Made by a program: the position numbers and the translations under genes. 13,431 nucleotides of DNA from assembly GCA_013203245.1 (NCBI GenBank), contig JABMOR010000073.1, forward strand, positions 1 through 13,431, in the 5' to 3' direction. The notes under the pieces were generated by a model. The model saw nothing but the letters and a program-made list of their open reading frames with translations. It had not been told where the DNA came from and did no database searches. Shown here piece by piece: positions 1-7,516 of this stretch; position 1 is the first letter of the stretch, and every line of letters begins with the position of its first letter. The stretch comes from Candidatus Nitrosopumilus sp. (lineage in GTDB: Archaea; Thermoproteota; Nitrososphaeria; Nitrososphaerales; Nitrosopumilaceae).

Positions 1-376
1 AGGCAGTATTGAAAATTTTAGCCTCGTTTCCAGGCTTTACATTCTCTTTTTCATAGCCAAAAGGGTGAATTTTCTCTTGCATGCCTATGAATTCTCCATT
101 TGGACCGATGACTGGTGAAATAATTGATGTTTTTTTCTTGGTTGTTTCGTAAAATGCTCCTGGAATTATGGTCATAGAAAATTCTTTTGCAATTTTTTTA
201 AAATCTGAAAACTCTAAATCAAAATCACTGATCTCATTATTTTTGAGCCATTGCTCTGGCAGGCATACAATGTCTGTGTTATTTCTTCCTAATTTTTTAA
301 GAATTTTTACAGCCTGCGTAATTCCTTTTTGATTTGTACTTTGTGATGTAGTTTGTATTATCCCGAGCTTGACCAT
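1..376 (-). CDS. Carbon-nitrogen hydrolase (nitrilase superfamily), 3' end cut by window edge
   Basis: I translated this on the minus strand from an ATG at 374-376; 125 codons are visible and the frame stays open to the left edge. The protein begins MVKLGIIQTTSQ, the usual first beta strand of nitrilase-fold enzymes. It carries two of the three catalytic residues: Glu41 in a CLPEQW motif and Lys102 in QEKIHPFGYE. The catalytic Cys, expected further downstream, lies outside the window. Such enzymes hydrolyse amides or nitriles in the cytoplasm; the substrate (for example an omega-amide, carbamoyl compound or nitrile) cannot be decided from this half. It is divergent from smc across a 182-nt spacer, with a TATA-like box 25-32 nt upstream of the ATG. 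Family assignment is firm; subfamily is open. Confidence 0.88.
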   Translation of the reverse strand, partial: MVKLGIIQTTSQSTNQKGITQAVKILKKLGRNNTDIVCLPEQWLKNNEISDFDLEFSDFKKIAKEFSMTIIPGAFYETTKKKTSIISPVIGPNGEFIGMQEKIHPFGYEKENVKPGNEAKIFNTA

Positions 377-400
377 GATTCTAAAATTGTTTCTTAGTAA

Positions 401-408
401 TTATATTA
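401..408 (-). promoter_or_regulatory. TATA-like box of the nitrilase-family gene
   Basis: On the minus strand this reads TAATATAA, centred about 28 nt before the ATG at 376. That spacing predicts a leaderless or nearly leaderless transcript. A closely similar box lies before the HAD phosphatase gene at 10214-10226. The remainder of the 377-558 spacer is AT-rich, and I could not pick a convincing smc promoter in it. Confidence 0.45.
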
Positions 409-558
409 GGCGTAATGATTGCGATCAATTCTTTAAAAATTATTATTTTAATTACCACCGCTACGAAAAATTTCATAACACAACAAGAAAAATTAATCAA
501 TTATGTCAACTAAACTTGTTAACCATCGATTATCCTACGTGATGAGAAATTATAATCA

Positions 559-3500
559 TTGGTTCATGTTAAAAAAGTTGAAATCTTTGGATTCAAATCA
601 TTTGGATTTAAGAATACTATTGTTCAGTTCGAACCCGGACTTATCTCAATTTCTGGTCCAAACGGTTCAGGCAAAAGTAACATCTTAGATGCCATTATTT
701 TTGCAATGGGTGAAAATAAACCAAAAGTTATGAGGGTTGATAAATTACGATCTCTGATTCATGATATTGAAGGGGCAAGGCATGGACCTAAAATGGCAAG
801 ATCAAGTGTTCACTTTGATAATACTGACAGAAAAATTCCAGTAGATTCTGATGCAGTTGAAATCACAAGAGAAATGGATGCTAATGGGGAAAACACATAC
901 TATCTAAACAAAAAGAAAACAAACCGAAGTCATATTCTTGATTTACTTGATATGGCAAATGCTGGTTTGGGTCAACTTAATGCAGTACAACAAGGAACGG
1001 TAACTAGAATCTCTGAATTTACATCAGAAGAAAAACGAAAAACAATTGAAGATTTAATTGGCCTTTCATACTTTGATGATAAAAAAATAGAATCAATAAA
1101 GCAACTAGATGAGGCTGATAGACGACTGGAAATTGCTCTTGCAAAAATGGGTGAAATCAAAAAGAGAATTGATGAACTTGAAGAAGAAAGAAATCAAAAA
1201 TTACGCCATGATATTTTAGAACGTGAGTTAAATCGCTACAAAGCCATTGCTGCAACAAATAAAATGAAGATAATTTCAAGCCAAAAATCTTCAAAAGAAT
1301 CCACTTTGAATGCATTAAATGCTGAAATCACAACATTTGCTGGCGAAAGAAATGCTTTGAGAGAAGAAATTGTTACTTTAGAAACAGAAAAGACAAAATT
1401 AATGACTGAAGCAAACGATTACACTCAAGCAAAATCTGCACTTGATGTAGAAATTAGTTCTGCAATGGAACAATATGAAATCGATAATAGCGCAATTTCT
1501 GCATCAAAGAAAAGATTGGAGCAAATTGATTTAAGATTACCACAAATACAAACAGAAATTAACGATATTAATCAAGCAAGAACTGACATTGATACACAAT
1601 TACAAAAAATTAAAATATCTATTGATGAAACTGATTTAAAGAAAAATAAAATTAATGACGATTTGAAAATTATTGACACTCAAAGAAATAAAATACTTGC
1701 AGAACAATCAGAAGCAGCATCTAAAAAATCTGAAATTGATAATAAAATAAAATTGCTTACAAATCAACTCAATGATGTGAAACTAAAACTGTCTAAAGTT
1801 CTACATGAGAAAGATGAATCTCAAATTAAAATAGATACAAACACAGTAAAACTTTCTGAATTAGAAAATAACATAGTTGCATTATCTGGATATCAATCAC
1901 AACTAGAATCAATGCTAAATAATCACAACGCATCTATTACTGAATTAAAATCTAGAATTCAAAAACTCCATAACCGAAAATTAAAAATACATGTTGATAT
2001 GGATGAATTGGAATTTATCTTAGAAAAATCAAGTAAGGCTGCAAATCAATATGAATCAAAAATTAAAACTGTTAAAGGATTCATGCATGAAGATTACACT
2101 GTTGCTAAATTAAAAGAAGATGCAGACAAACTTGGAATTGAAGGGCTAGTCTATGAAATGATTTCATGGGATAAAAAATATGAGCGCTCTGTTTTGGCAG
2201 TGAGTTCTGATTGGATTAAAGCAATTGTCGTAAAAGACTTTGCAACTTTACTTGGTGTCGCTGAAGTTGCACGAAGTAAAAAACTTCCAAAATTGAAAAT
2301 AATCCCGCTGGATGCAATCCCTCAGTTTAAACTGTCTCCGCCTAAGGAGCCTGGGGTTATAGGCATACTTTCTAACTATGTCGCATGTGATCCTGCCTAT
2401 TCCTCACTCAAAACATTCCTGTTTGGCAATATCGTGCTTACTGAAACTAGAGAAACTGCTTACAATGTATCTCAAAAGGGATACAAATCCGTAACACTTG
2501 ATGGCGAATTCTTTGAAGAGAAAGATGGGACTGTAATTATTGATATTAATTCAAAAATATCTAAACTTACAAAACTTATCTCAATGAGTAGCGATATTGA
2601 TGGATTATTCCAATCAATTGGAATAATTAAAAAATATATGTTGAAGAAAAAGAATTCATTAAAAAAATTAGAAGATTCAATTCAATCTTATGATACACGT
2701 CTTTCAATATCTGAAAAATCATTGACATCGACAACTGAGAACTATTCTAATTTGAAATCAAGAATTACATCTGCAATAAGTATGAAAGAACAACTTTCAA
2801 AAAGAATTTCAGAACTACTTTTAAGAAATAATATTATTGAATCTGAAGTAAATACAAATGAATCTCATGTTGAATCATTACAAGACAGAATAAACATTGT
2901 TGAAGAAAATTATGCAAGTGGGGAACAAGATAGAATTGCTAGCGAACTATCTAGAATCAATATCAAAAAATCAGACATTGAAGTATTATACACCACAATC
3001 ATGAATGAATATAGAGATAAATCTTCACAACAAACAACATTGCAAACTCAATATAATAGAGAAAAATCACAATCTAATCGCCTTGATGATGAAACAAATT
3101 CATTAAAACTTGACTACAAAGAACTTGAAATAAAAATACAAAACTTAGAGGAACGTAAAGAATCAAAGAATACAGTTCTTGTATCACTACGTGAAAAAGA
3201 ACAAGAATTAATTTCTACATCTGGTTCCTCAATTGTATATTTGAAAGAATTTGATGACAAACTCAAAGTCTTAACTGAGCAAGATAGGGAATTAACAAAA
3301 CAAATCAGTACCATAGAGCGCCAAACAGATTCTCTTTCACGTGATCTTCATGATTTAATTGAAAATGAGGCTAAACTCCAACAACTTCTATCGGCATTTG
3401 GATTTGATAAAAATATGGAAACATTTGATGTTGAATCAATCGTACATGGACTAACAAGTGAATTGTCTTCTCTAAATTCCTTAAATGCAAAAGCACCTGA

Positions 3501-4083
3501 AACATATCTTGAAGTATCTTATGGGTACCGTTCCATGTCTACAAGAAAGAATTCTCTAGAAGCAGAACGAAATTCAATCGTCAAATTCATAGAAGACATT
3601 GAAAAAGATAAACGTCAAACATTCTTAGATGCATTTGATAAAGTCGATAAAGAAATTCGTTTAATTTTCAATAAAATGACTGATGGTAATGCTTGGTTGG
3701 AATTACAAAATGAAGATGATATATTTAATTCTGGTATTTCATATTTGATTCAATTCCCAAATAAACCTAAAAGAGAATCTACATCAATAAGTGGTGGTGA
3801 GAAAACACTAGCTGCAATTGTATTTGTTCTGGCATTACAAAAACTAAAACCATCTCCGTTTTACCTGTTTGATGAAGTTGATGCACACCTTGATGCCCCT
3901 AACTCTGAAAGATTGGCAAAAATTTTAGAAGAAAGATCTAAAGAAAGTCAGTTTATCATGGTATCGCTAAAAGACTCTGTAATACAAAAAGCAAAACTGA
4001 TCTATGGTGTGTTCCCAAAGAATGGGGTTTCACATGTTGTTACATACAAAGATAAACGACTCCCTACAATGAAAACTTCCTAG
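559..4083 (+). CDS. smc: Chromosome segregation protein SMC
   Basis: 1174-residue SMC ATPase, full length for the family. It forms the arms of an SMC-ScpAB (condensin-like) complex that organises and segregates the chromosome. Walker A GPNGSGKS is at residues 33-40. Long coiled coils occupy about 165-505 and 670-1010, flanking a globular hinge at about 515-665. The C-terminal head has the ABC signature ISGGEK (1077-1082) and Walker B YLFDEVDA with Asp1105 and Glu1106. The start is a TTG at 559: an in-frame TAA at 553-555 blocks extension and the next codons give VHVKKVEIFGFKSF, the standard SMC N-terminus. No ribosome binding site is visible. The kleisin genes scpA/scpB are not in the window. 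The gene ends inside the stop codon of the convergent ABC ATPase gene. Confidence 0.97.
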   Translation: MVHVKKVEIFGFKSFGFKNTIVQFEPGLISISGPNGSGKSNILDAIIFAMGENKPKVMRVDKLRSLIHDIEGARHGPKMARSSVHFDNTDRKIPVDSDAVEITREMDANGENTYYLNKKKTNRSHILDLLDMANAGLGQLNAVQQGTVTRISEFTSEEKRKTIEDLIGLSYFDDKKIESIKQLDEADRRLEIALAKMGEIKKRIDELEEERNQKLRHDILERELNRYKAIAATNKMKIISSQKSSKESTLNALNAEITTFAGERNALREEIVTLETEKTKLMTEANDYTQAKSALDVEISSAMEQYEIDNSAISASKKRLEQIDLRLPQIQTEINDINQARTDIDTQLQKIKISIDETDLKKNKINDDLKIIDTQRNKILAEQSEAASKKSEIDNKIKLLTNQLNDVKLKLSKVLHEKDESQIKIDTNTVKLSELENNIVALSGYQSQLESMLNNHNASITELKSRIQKLHNRKLKIHVDMDELEFILEKSSKAANQYESKIKTVKGFMHEDYTVAKLKEDADKLGIEGLVYEMISWDKKYERSVLAVSSDWIKAIVVKDFATLLGVAEVARSKKLPKLKIIPLDAIPQFKLSPPKEPGVIGILSNYVACDPAYSSLKTFLFGNIVLTETRETAYNVSQKGYKSVTLDGEFFEEKDGTVIIDINSKISKLTKLISMSSDIDGLFQSIGIIKKYMLKKKNSLKKLEDSIQSYDTRLSISEKSLTSTTENYSNLKSRITSAISMKEQLSKRISELLLRNNIIESEVNTNESHVESLQDRINIVEENYASGEQDRIASELSRINIKKSDIEVLYTTIMNEYRDKSSQQTTLQTQYNREKSQSNRLDDETNSLKLDYKELEIKIQNLEERKESKNTVLVSLREKEQELISTSGSSIVYLKEFDDKLKVLTEQDRELTKQISTIERQTDSLSRDLHDLIENEAKLQQLLSAFGFDKNMETFDVESIVHGLTSELSSLNSLNAKAPETYLEVSYGYRSMSTRKNSLEAERNSIVKFIEDIEKDKRQTFLDAFDKVDKEIRLIFNKMTDGNAWLELQNEDDIFNSGISYLIQFPNKPKRESTSISGGEKTLAAIVFVLALQKLKPSPFYLFDEVDAHLDAPNSERLAKILEERSKESQFIMVSLKDSVIQKAKLIYGVFPKNGVSHVVTYKDKRLPTMKTS

Positions 4084-5045
4084 TCAAGTTTCACAAAACA
4101 AGCAGAATAATGCTCTTCGTTAATTTTTTCTAATTTTGGCTCTCCAATGCATTTCTCAATAGCATAAGGGCATCTTGCTCTGAATCTACATCCTTCATAC
4201 ACATCAATATCCAATGATTCATTAATTCTGATCTTTCTCTCTCTGTGCAAGTTGTTAGGATCTGGCTCTGAAATCGCATCCATTAATGCTTGAGTATATG
4301 GATGGCTGGGGTTAACCAACACTTGATTGATTGGTCCAATTTCTACAATTTTCCCCATGTACAAAATACCTATTCTATGACCAAAATATCTAGCAGTAGC
4401 CAAGTCATGTGTAATGTAAATAAATGAAATATCGTATTTTTTCTGTAATTCTTGCATCAGTTCTAACATTTCAGCTCTAATTGATACATCTAACATTGAT
4501 ACTGGTTCATCTGCCAGTATCACTTTGGGTTTTAGTGCCAAAGCTCTTGCCAGCACCACTCTTTGTCTTTGCCCTCCTGATAACATATGGGGGTATCTTT
4601 TTACAATTTCTTCGGCTGGTTCTAATTTCACTTCACGTAATACCTCAATCACTCTTTTGATTCTATCCTGCTTGTTTCCAATTTTGTGGATTTCAAGTGG
4701 TTCAGATACAATGTCTCCCACTTTCATTCTCGGATTGATAGAGTCGTATGGATCTTGATGTATCATTTGACAATTCATTCTAATTTTTGCCAAATTTTCT
4801 TTATTGTCATCAATCTCAGTTCCTTCAAAAAATATTTTTCCTGAATCTAACTGAATTGATTTTAGAATTAATTTTGCAATTGTTGATTTCCCAGAACCTG
4901 ATTCGCCAGCTAAAACAAAAATTTCACCTTTTTTTAGTGAAAATGACACATCATCAGTTGCTCTAACTGTAACTGATTTTGTTCCAAATATTCCTTTTTT
5001 TGTAAAATATTTTTTCAAATGTTCTACTCTTAGAATTTCATTCAC
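4080..5045 (-). CDS. OppF/DppF-type ABC transporter ATP-binding protein
   Basis: 321-residue ATPase subunit of the oligopeptide/dipeptide ABC importer family, which would energise a membrane permease from the cytoplasmic side. Walker A GESGSGKST is at residues 47-55, followed by a Q-loop (HQDPYDSINPR), signature LSGGQRQR, Walker B VILADEP and H-loop ITHD. The C-terminal oligopeptide-transporter extension starts at HPYTQAL and ends with four cysteines (CX5CX6CX16C). I chose GTG at 5043-5045, giving NEILRVEHLKKYF. A TTG at 5073-5075 in the same frame would add ten residues but overlaps the likely TATA box. Neither ATPase partner OppD nor permease or binding-protein genes are adjacent: egtD is divergent upstream and smc convergent downstream. 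It therefore appears monocistronic. Peptide as substrate is assumed from the family only. Confidence 0.88.
   Translation of the reverse strand: MNEILRVEHLKKYFTKKGIFGTKSVTVRATDDVSFSLKKGEIFVLAGESGSGKSTIAKLILKSIQLDSGKIFFEGTEIDDNKENLAKIRMNCQMIHQDPYDSINPRMKVGDIVSEPLEIHKIGNKQDRIKRVIEVLREVKLEPAEEIVKRYPHMLSGGQRQRVVLARALALKPKVILADEPVSMLDVSIRAEMLELMQELQKKYDISFIYITHDLATARYFGHRIGILYMGKIVEIGPINQVLVNPSHPYTQALMDAISEPDPNNLHRERKIRINESLDIDVYEGCRFRARCPYAIEKCIGEPKLEKINEEHYSACFVKLD
4124..4129 (+). terminator. Candidate T-tract terminator for smc
   Basis: Six T residues on the plus strand, about 41 nt after the smc stop codon. Archaeal RNA polymerase terminates at such tracts. Because smc overlaps the convergent gene, the tract lies inside the 3' part of the ABC ATPase gene, so smc mRNA would be antisense to it. 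A T6 run is common in this AT-rich DNA, so this is tentative. Confidence 0.25.
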
Positions 5046-5064
5046 TAGTCGTTGTTGAATAAAG

Positions 5065-5073
5065 AAGTATATC
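5065..5073 (-). promoter_or_regulatory. TATA-like box of the OppF-type ATPase gene
   Basis: Reads GATATACTT on the minus strand, 20-28 nt upstream of the GTG at 5045. The position fits a leaderless transcript beginning at that GTG and argues against the TTG at 5075, which overlaps the box. Confidence 0.4.
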
Positions 5074-5109
5074 AAGAAATATCTTTCATGCGTAACATTT
5101 GGGATAAAG

Positions 5110-5120
5110 CATTTATGTTA
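5110..5120 (+). promoter_or_regulatory. TATA-like box of egtD
   Basis: AT-rich element catttatgtta centred about 26 nt before the TTG start of egtD at 5141. This is the spacing expected for an archaeal leaderless transcript. It sits in the divergent spacer shared with the ABC ATPase gene. Confidence 0.4.
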
Positions 5121-5140
5121 AAAAAAGACGGGTTTAATAC

Positions 5141-6163
5141 TTGAATGAAACAATCCAAAAGAATCTTGGTTACAAAAAATATGTTATAGATTCTAAACTT
5201 CAATATTTTAAACCACATGCTAGTAAAATTGAGAAAACATTCGCTGAAGAAATTTCTTCAAGTTTGAATAGAGATTCTAAATTTATCGCACCAAAGTTTT
5301 TTTATGATAAAAAGGGCTCTGATTTGTTTGAAAAGATTTGCACACTTCCTGAATATTACCCTACAAGAACTGAAATTGATATTTTGAAGAATTTACATGC
5401 TGAATTACCCTCATTTATTGACAAATCATTTAGATTAGTTGAACTTGGAAGTGGCGCATCAGTAAAAACTAGATTAATTCTTGATATTTTTACTCAAATG
5501 CAGCAAACTACAGAATATTTTCCTATAGATATATCTGAAATTTTAACTGAAAGCTCAGAACTGTTACTGCAGGACTATGACAATCTTCGAATTACTGGTA
5601 TCATTGATACATACGAAGGTGGATTAGAATTTTTGAAAAATTATGATGAGAAAAAAAACCTTATTCTATTTTTAGGTTCTAGCTTTGGTAATTTTTCTCC
5701 TTCTGATGGTAAAGTCTTTTTAGAAAAAATAAACTCTACAATGAAATCTGGAGATTTATTTTTGATTGGTTTGGATTTGGTGAAAGATTCACAAATTTTA
5801 GAATCTGCTTATAATGACACACAGGGTGTTACTGCCGAATTCAATCTTAATGTCCTTTCTAGAATAAATGATGAACTTGATGCTGATTTTAATTTAAATA
5901 ATTTTTCACACTATTCTATTTACAACAAAGATAATCAAAGAATTGAAATGTATTTGAAATCTTTGGTAAAACAATCTGTTATTATTTCAAAATCTAATCT
6001 TTCATTAAATTTGGAAAAAAATGAATTAATTCACACTGAACATTCTCACAAATACACTCTAGAGCAAATTAGAACCCTTCTTGAAAGTACTGGGTTTAAA
6101 CTCAATCATGTGTGGTTAGATGATAATACTCATTTTTCATTAACTCTAGTCTCAAAAAACTAA
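5141..6163 (+). CDS. egtD: L-histidine N(alpha)-methyltransferase EgtD
   Basis: 340-residue SAM-dependent enzyme that trimethylates the alpha-amino group of L-histidine to hercynine, the first step of ergothioneine synthesis. Family hallmarks are FFYDKKGSDLFEKICTLPEY (53-72) followed by YPTRTE, the SAM-binding ELGSGASVKTRLIL (101-114), FLGSSFGNFSP (177-187), the AYNDTQGVTAEFN block (224-236) and RIEMYL with Glu269. Asn184 and Glu269 probably correspond to histidine-binding Asn166 and Glu282 of the mycobacterial enzyme (alignment from memory). The start is TTG at 5141, leaderless by TATA spacing; an ATG at 5145 is out of frame. Length is normal. It converges on egtB with a 4-nt overlap of stop codons, whereas in many bacteria the two genes are co-directional. 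Confidence 0.94.
   Translation: MNETIQKNLGYKKYVIDSKLQYFKPHASKIEKTFAEEISSSLNRDSKFIAPKFFYDKKGSDLFEKICTLPEYYPTRTEIDILKNLHAELPSFIDKSFRLVELGSGASVKTRLILDIFTQMQQTTEYFPIDISEILTESSELLLQDYDNLRITGIIDTYEGGLEFLKNYDEKKNLILFLGSSFGNFSPSDGKVFLEKINSTMKSGDLFLIGLDLVKDSQILESAYNDTQGVTAEFNLNVLSRINDELDADFNLNNFSHYSIYNKDNQRIEMYLKSLVKQSVIISKSNLSLNLEKNELIHTEHSHKYTLEQIRTLLESTGFKLNHVWLDDNTHFSLTLVSKN
6154..6159 (-). terminator. Candidate T-tract terminator of egtB
   Basis: Six consecutive T residues on the minus strand directly follow the egtB stop codon (TAG then TTTTTT). This is a plausible archaeal transcription termination site. It lies inside the last codons of egtD. Confidence 0.35.
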
Positions 6164-7470
6164 ATATTTTCAGCACATCTGAAACCTGAAAACAACCATC
6201 TTTCATCTAATCTGAAGAAATTTCTGTAACTTCCTCTTATGGACATCTTTGGTGTTCCAAAAGAACCACCTCTCAAAACTTTTTGATTTGTAAACCATTT
6301 GTCATTATATTCATCAAATCCTGACTTGAATCCTGGATATCCTGTGAATTCCGATGCTGTCCATTCCCAAACATCCCCTATCATTTGTTGACATCCTGAA
6401 TGACTGATTCCATTTGGATATGATCCTATTTCAGAACATCCCCAATGATATGATTCCAGTAAATTGCATTTCTCCTCAGTTGGATTTTCATTTCCCCATG
6501 GGAATATTGTTTTTTCTTGTCTTTCTTCATCCCAGCAAGCAGCTTTTTCCCATTCAGCCTCAGTTGGAAGTCTTTTACCTGCCCATTTGCAATATGCGTC
6601 TGCTTCGTAGTAGCTTACATGACATACTGGTTCATTGGGATTAATTTCTCTAATTCCTAAAAAGTCTCTTACATGCCATTTATCATTAATTTTTTCCCAA
6701 TACATTGGAGATTTCCATTTATTTTCTTTGACTTTTTCCCATCCATCTGATAGCCAATATTTGTAAGTGTCATACCCTCCATCTTCCATAAATTCTAGAT
6801 ATTGTTGGTTTGTTACTGGAAATTCATCTATTTTGTATTCATTGAGGTAAACTTTGTGTTCTGGCAATTCAATATCATAACAAAACCCTCCACCACTATT
6901 CCCAATAATGTATAGTCCTTCTTTGATGTGAATTGACTTTCTTTTGACTTCTGTTGATTTTGTAATTTCATTTTTCTTTACAGGTCTATATTGCTCTGCA
7001 AGTAAATGTTGTAAATCATATACTAGGAGTTCTTGATGTTGACATTCGTGATGAAATCCTGTTATGATTAACTTGATGGCATCTTCACTTAGCGTTTGAG
7101 TTTGAATAAATTTTTCCATTTTTTGATTTATTGTATTGAAATACTGAAAAATTTGATCAGTTGTTGGTCTTGAAACCACTCCTCGTAATCCTTTATCATG
7201 CGGCACTCCAAATTGTTGATAATAGGAATTAAGATATTCTGAAAATTCTTTAGAGTGAAACTCATAATTTTTATCAATTTTACTCATAATTGTTTCATAA
7301 ATCCAACTTACATGTCCTATGTGCCATTTTGGCGGACTCATAAAAAATGCAGTTTGAACAACAAAATCATCTTTTTCTAATGTTTTTACAATTTCTAGGG
7401 TTCTACTACGTATTTCTTTAAATTGTTCTAGTAATGAAACCCCTAACTGTATTTCTGGATTGAATGTCAC
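6160..7470 (-). CDS. egtB: Ergothioneine biosynthesis EgtB, non-haem iron sulfoxide synthase
   Basis: 436-residue protein that joins hercynine to a thiol using O2 and Fe(II), forming the C-S bond of ergothioneine. The N-terminal DinB-like half carries the probable iron ligands His53 (KWHIGH), His141 and His145 (HHECQHQE), plus SRPT at 100-103. The C-terminal half, from about residue 170, is a formylglycine-generating-enzyme/sulfatase-modifying fold ending in RGSYRNFFR and RWLFSGFRC. An NSYY motif at 81-84 resembles the paired tyrosines of the Chloracidobacterium-type EgtB, which takes cysteine rather than gamma-glutamylcysteine. The start is GTG at 7468-7470, with a TATA-like box about 27 nt upstream. 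It lies 46 nt downstream of proS on the same strand and converges on egtD. EgtA, EgtC and EgtE are not in the window. Confidence 0.93.
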   Translation of the reverse strand: MTFNPEIQLGVSLLEQFKEIRSRTLEIVKTLEKDDFVVQTAFFMSPPKWHIGHVSWIYETIMSKIDKNYEFHSKEFSEYLNSYYQQFGVPHDKGLRGVVSRPTTDQIFQYFNTINQKMEKFIQTQTLSEDAIKLIITGFHHECQHQELLVYDLQHLLAEQYRPVKKNEITKSTEVKRKSIHIKEGLYIIGNSGGGFCYDIELPEHKVYLNEYKIDEFPVTNQQYLEFMEDGGYDTYKYWLSDGWEKVKENKWKSPMYWEKINDKWHVRDFLGIREINPNEPVCHVSYYEADAYCKWAGKRLPTEAEWEKAACWDEERQEKTIFPWGNENPTEEKCNLLESYHWGCSEIGSYPNGISHSGCQQMIGDVWEWTASEFTGYPGFKSGFDEYNDKWFTNQKVLRGGSFGTPKMSIRGSYRNFFRLDERWLFSGFRCAENI

Positions 7471-7491
7471 TATTGAAAAATTATACTTTTG

Positions 7492-7502
7492 CTATTATTA
7501 TG
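7492..7502 (-). promoter_or_regulatory. TATA-like box of egtB
   Basis: Minus-strand CATAATAATAG centred about 27 nt before the GTG start, in the 46-nt proS-egtB spacer. It suggests egtB can be transcribed on its own, although read-through from proS is also possible because no T-tract follows the proS stop codon. Confidence 0.35.
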
Positions 7503-7516
7503 TTGTGGATATTTTT

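Noticed and set aside
503..688. A 61-codon frame starting at ATG 503, upstream of and overlapping the smc start.
   Set aside because: It lies in another frame over the conserved SMC N-terminus, including Walker A, and its product shows no domain features. A short upstream regulatory frame cannot be excluded but nothing supports it.
5046..5075. A ten-residue longer ABC ATPase starting at TTG 5075.
   Set aside because: The extra residues are not family-like and the TTG overlaps a TATA-like box correctly spaced for the GTG at 5045.
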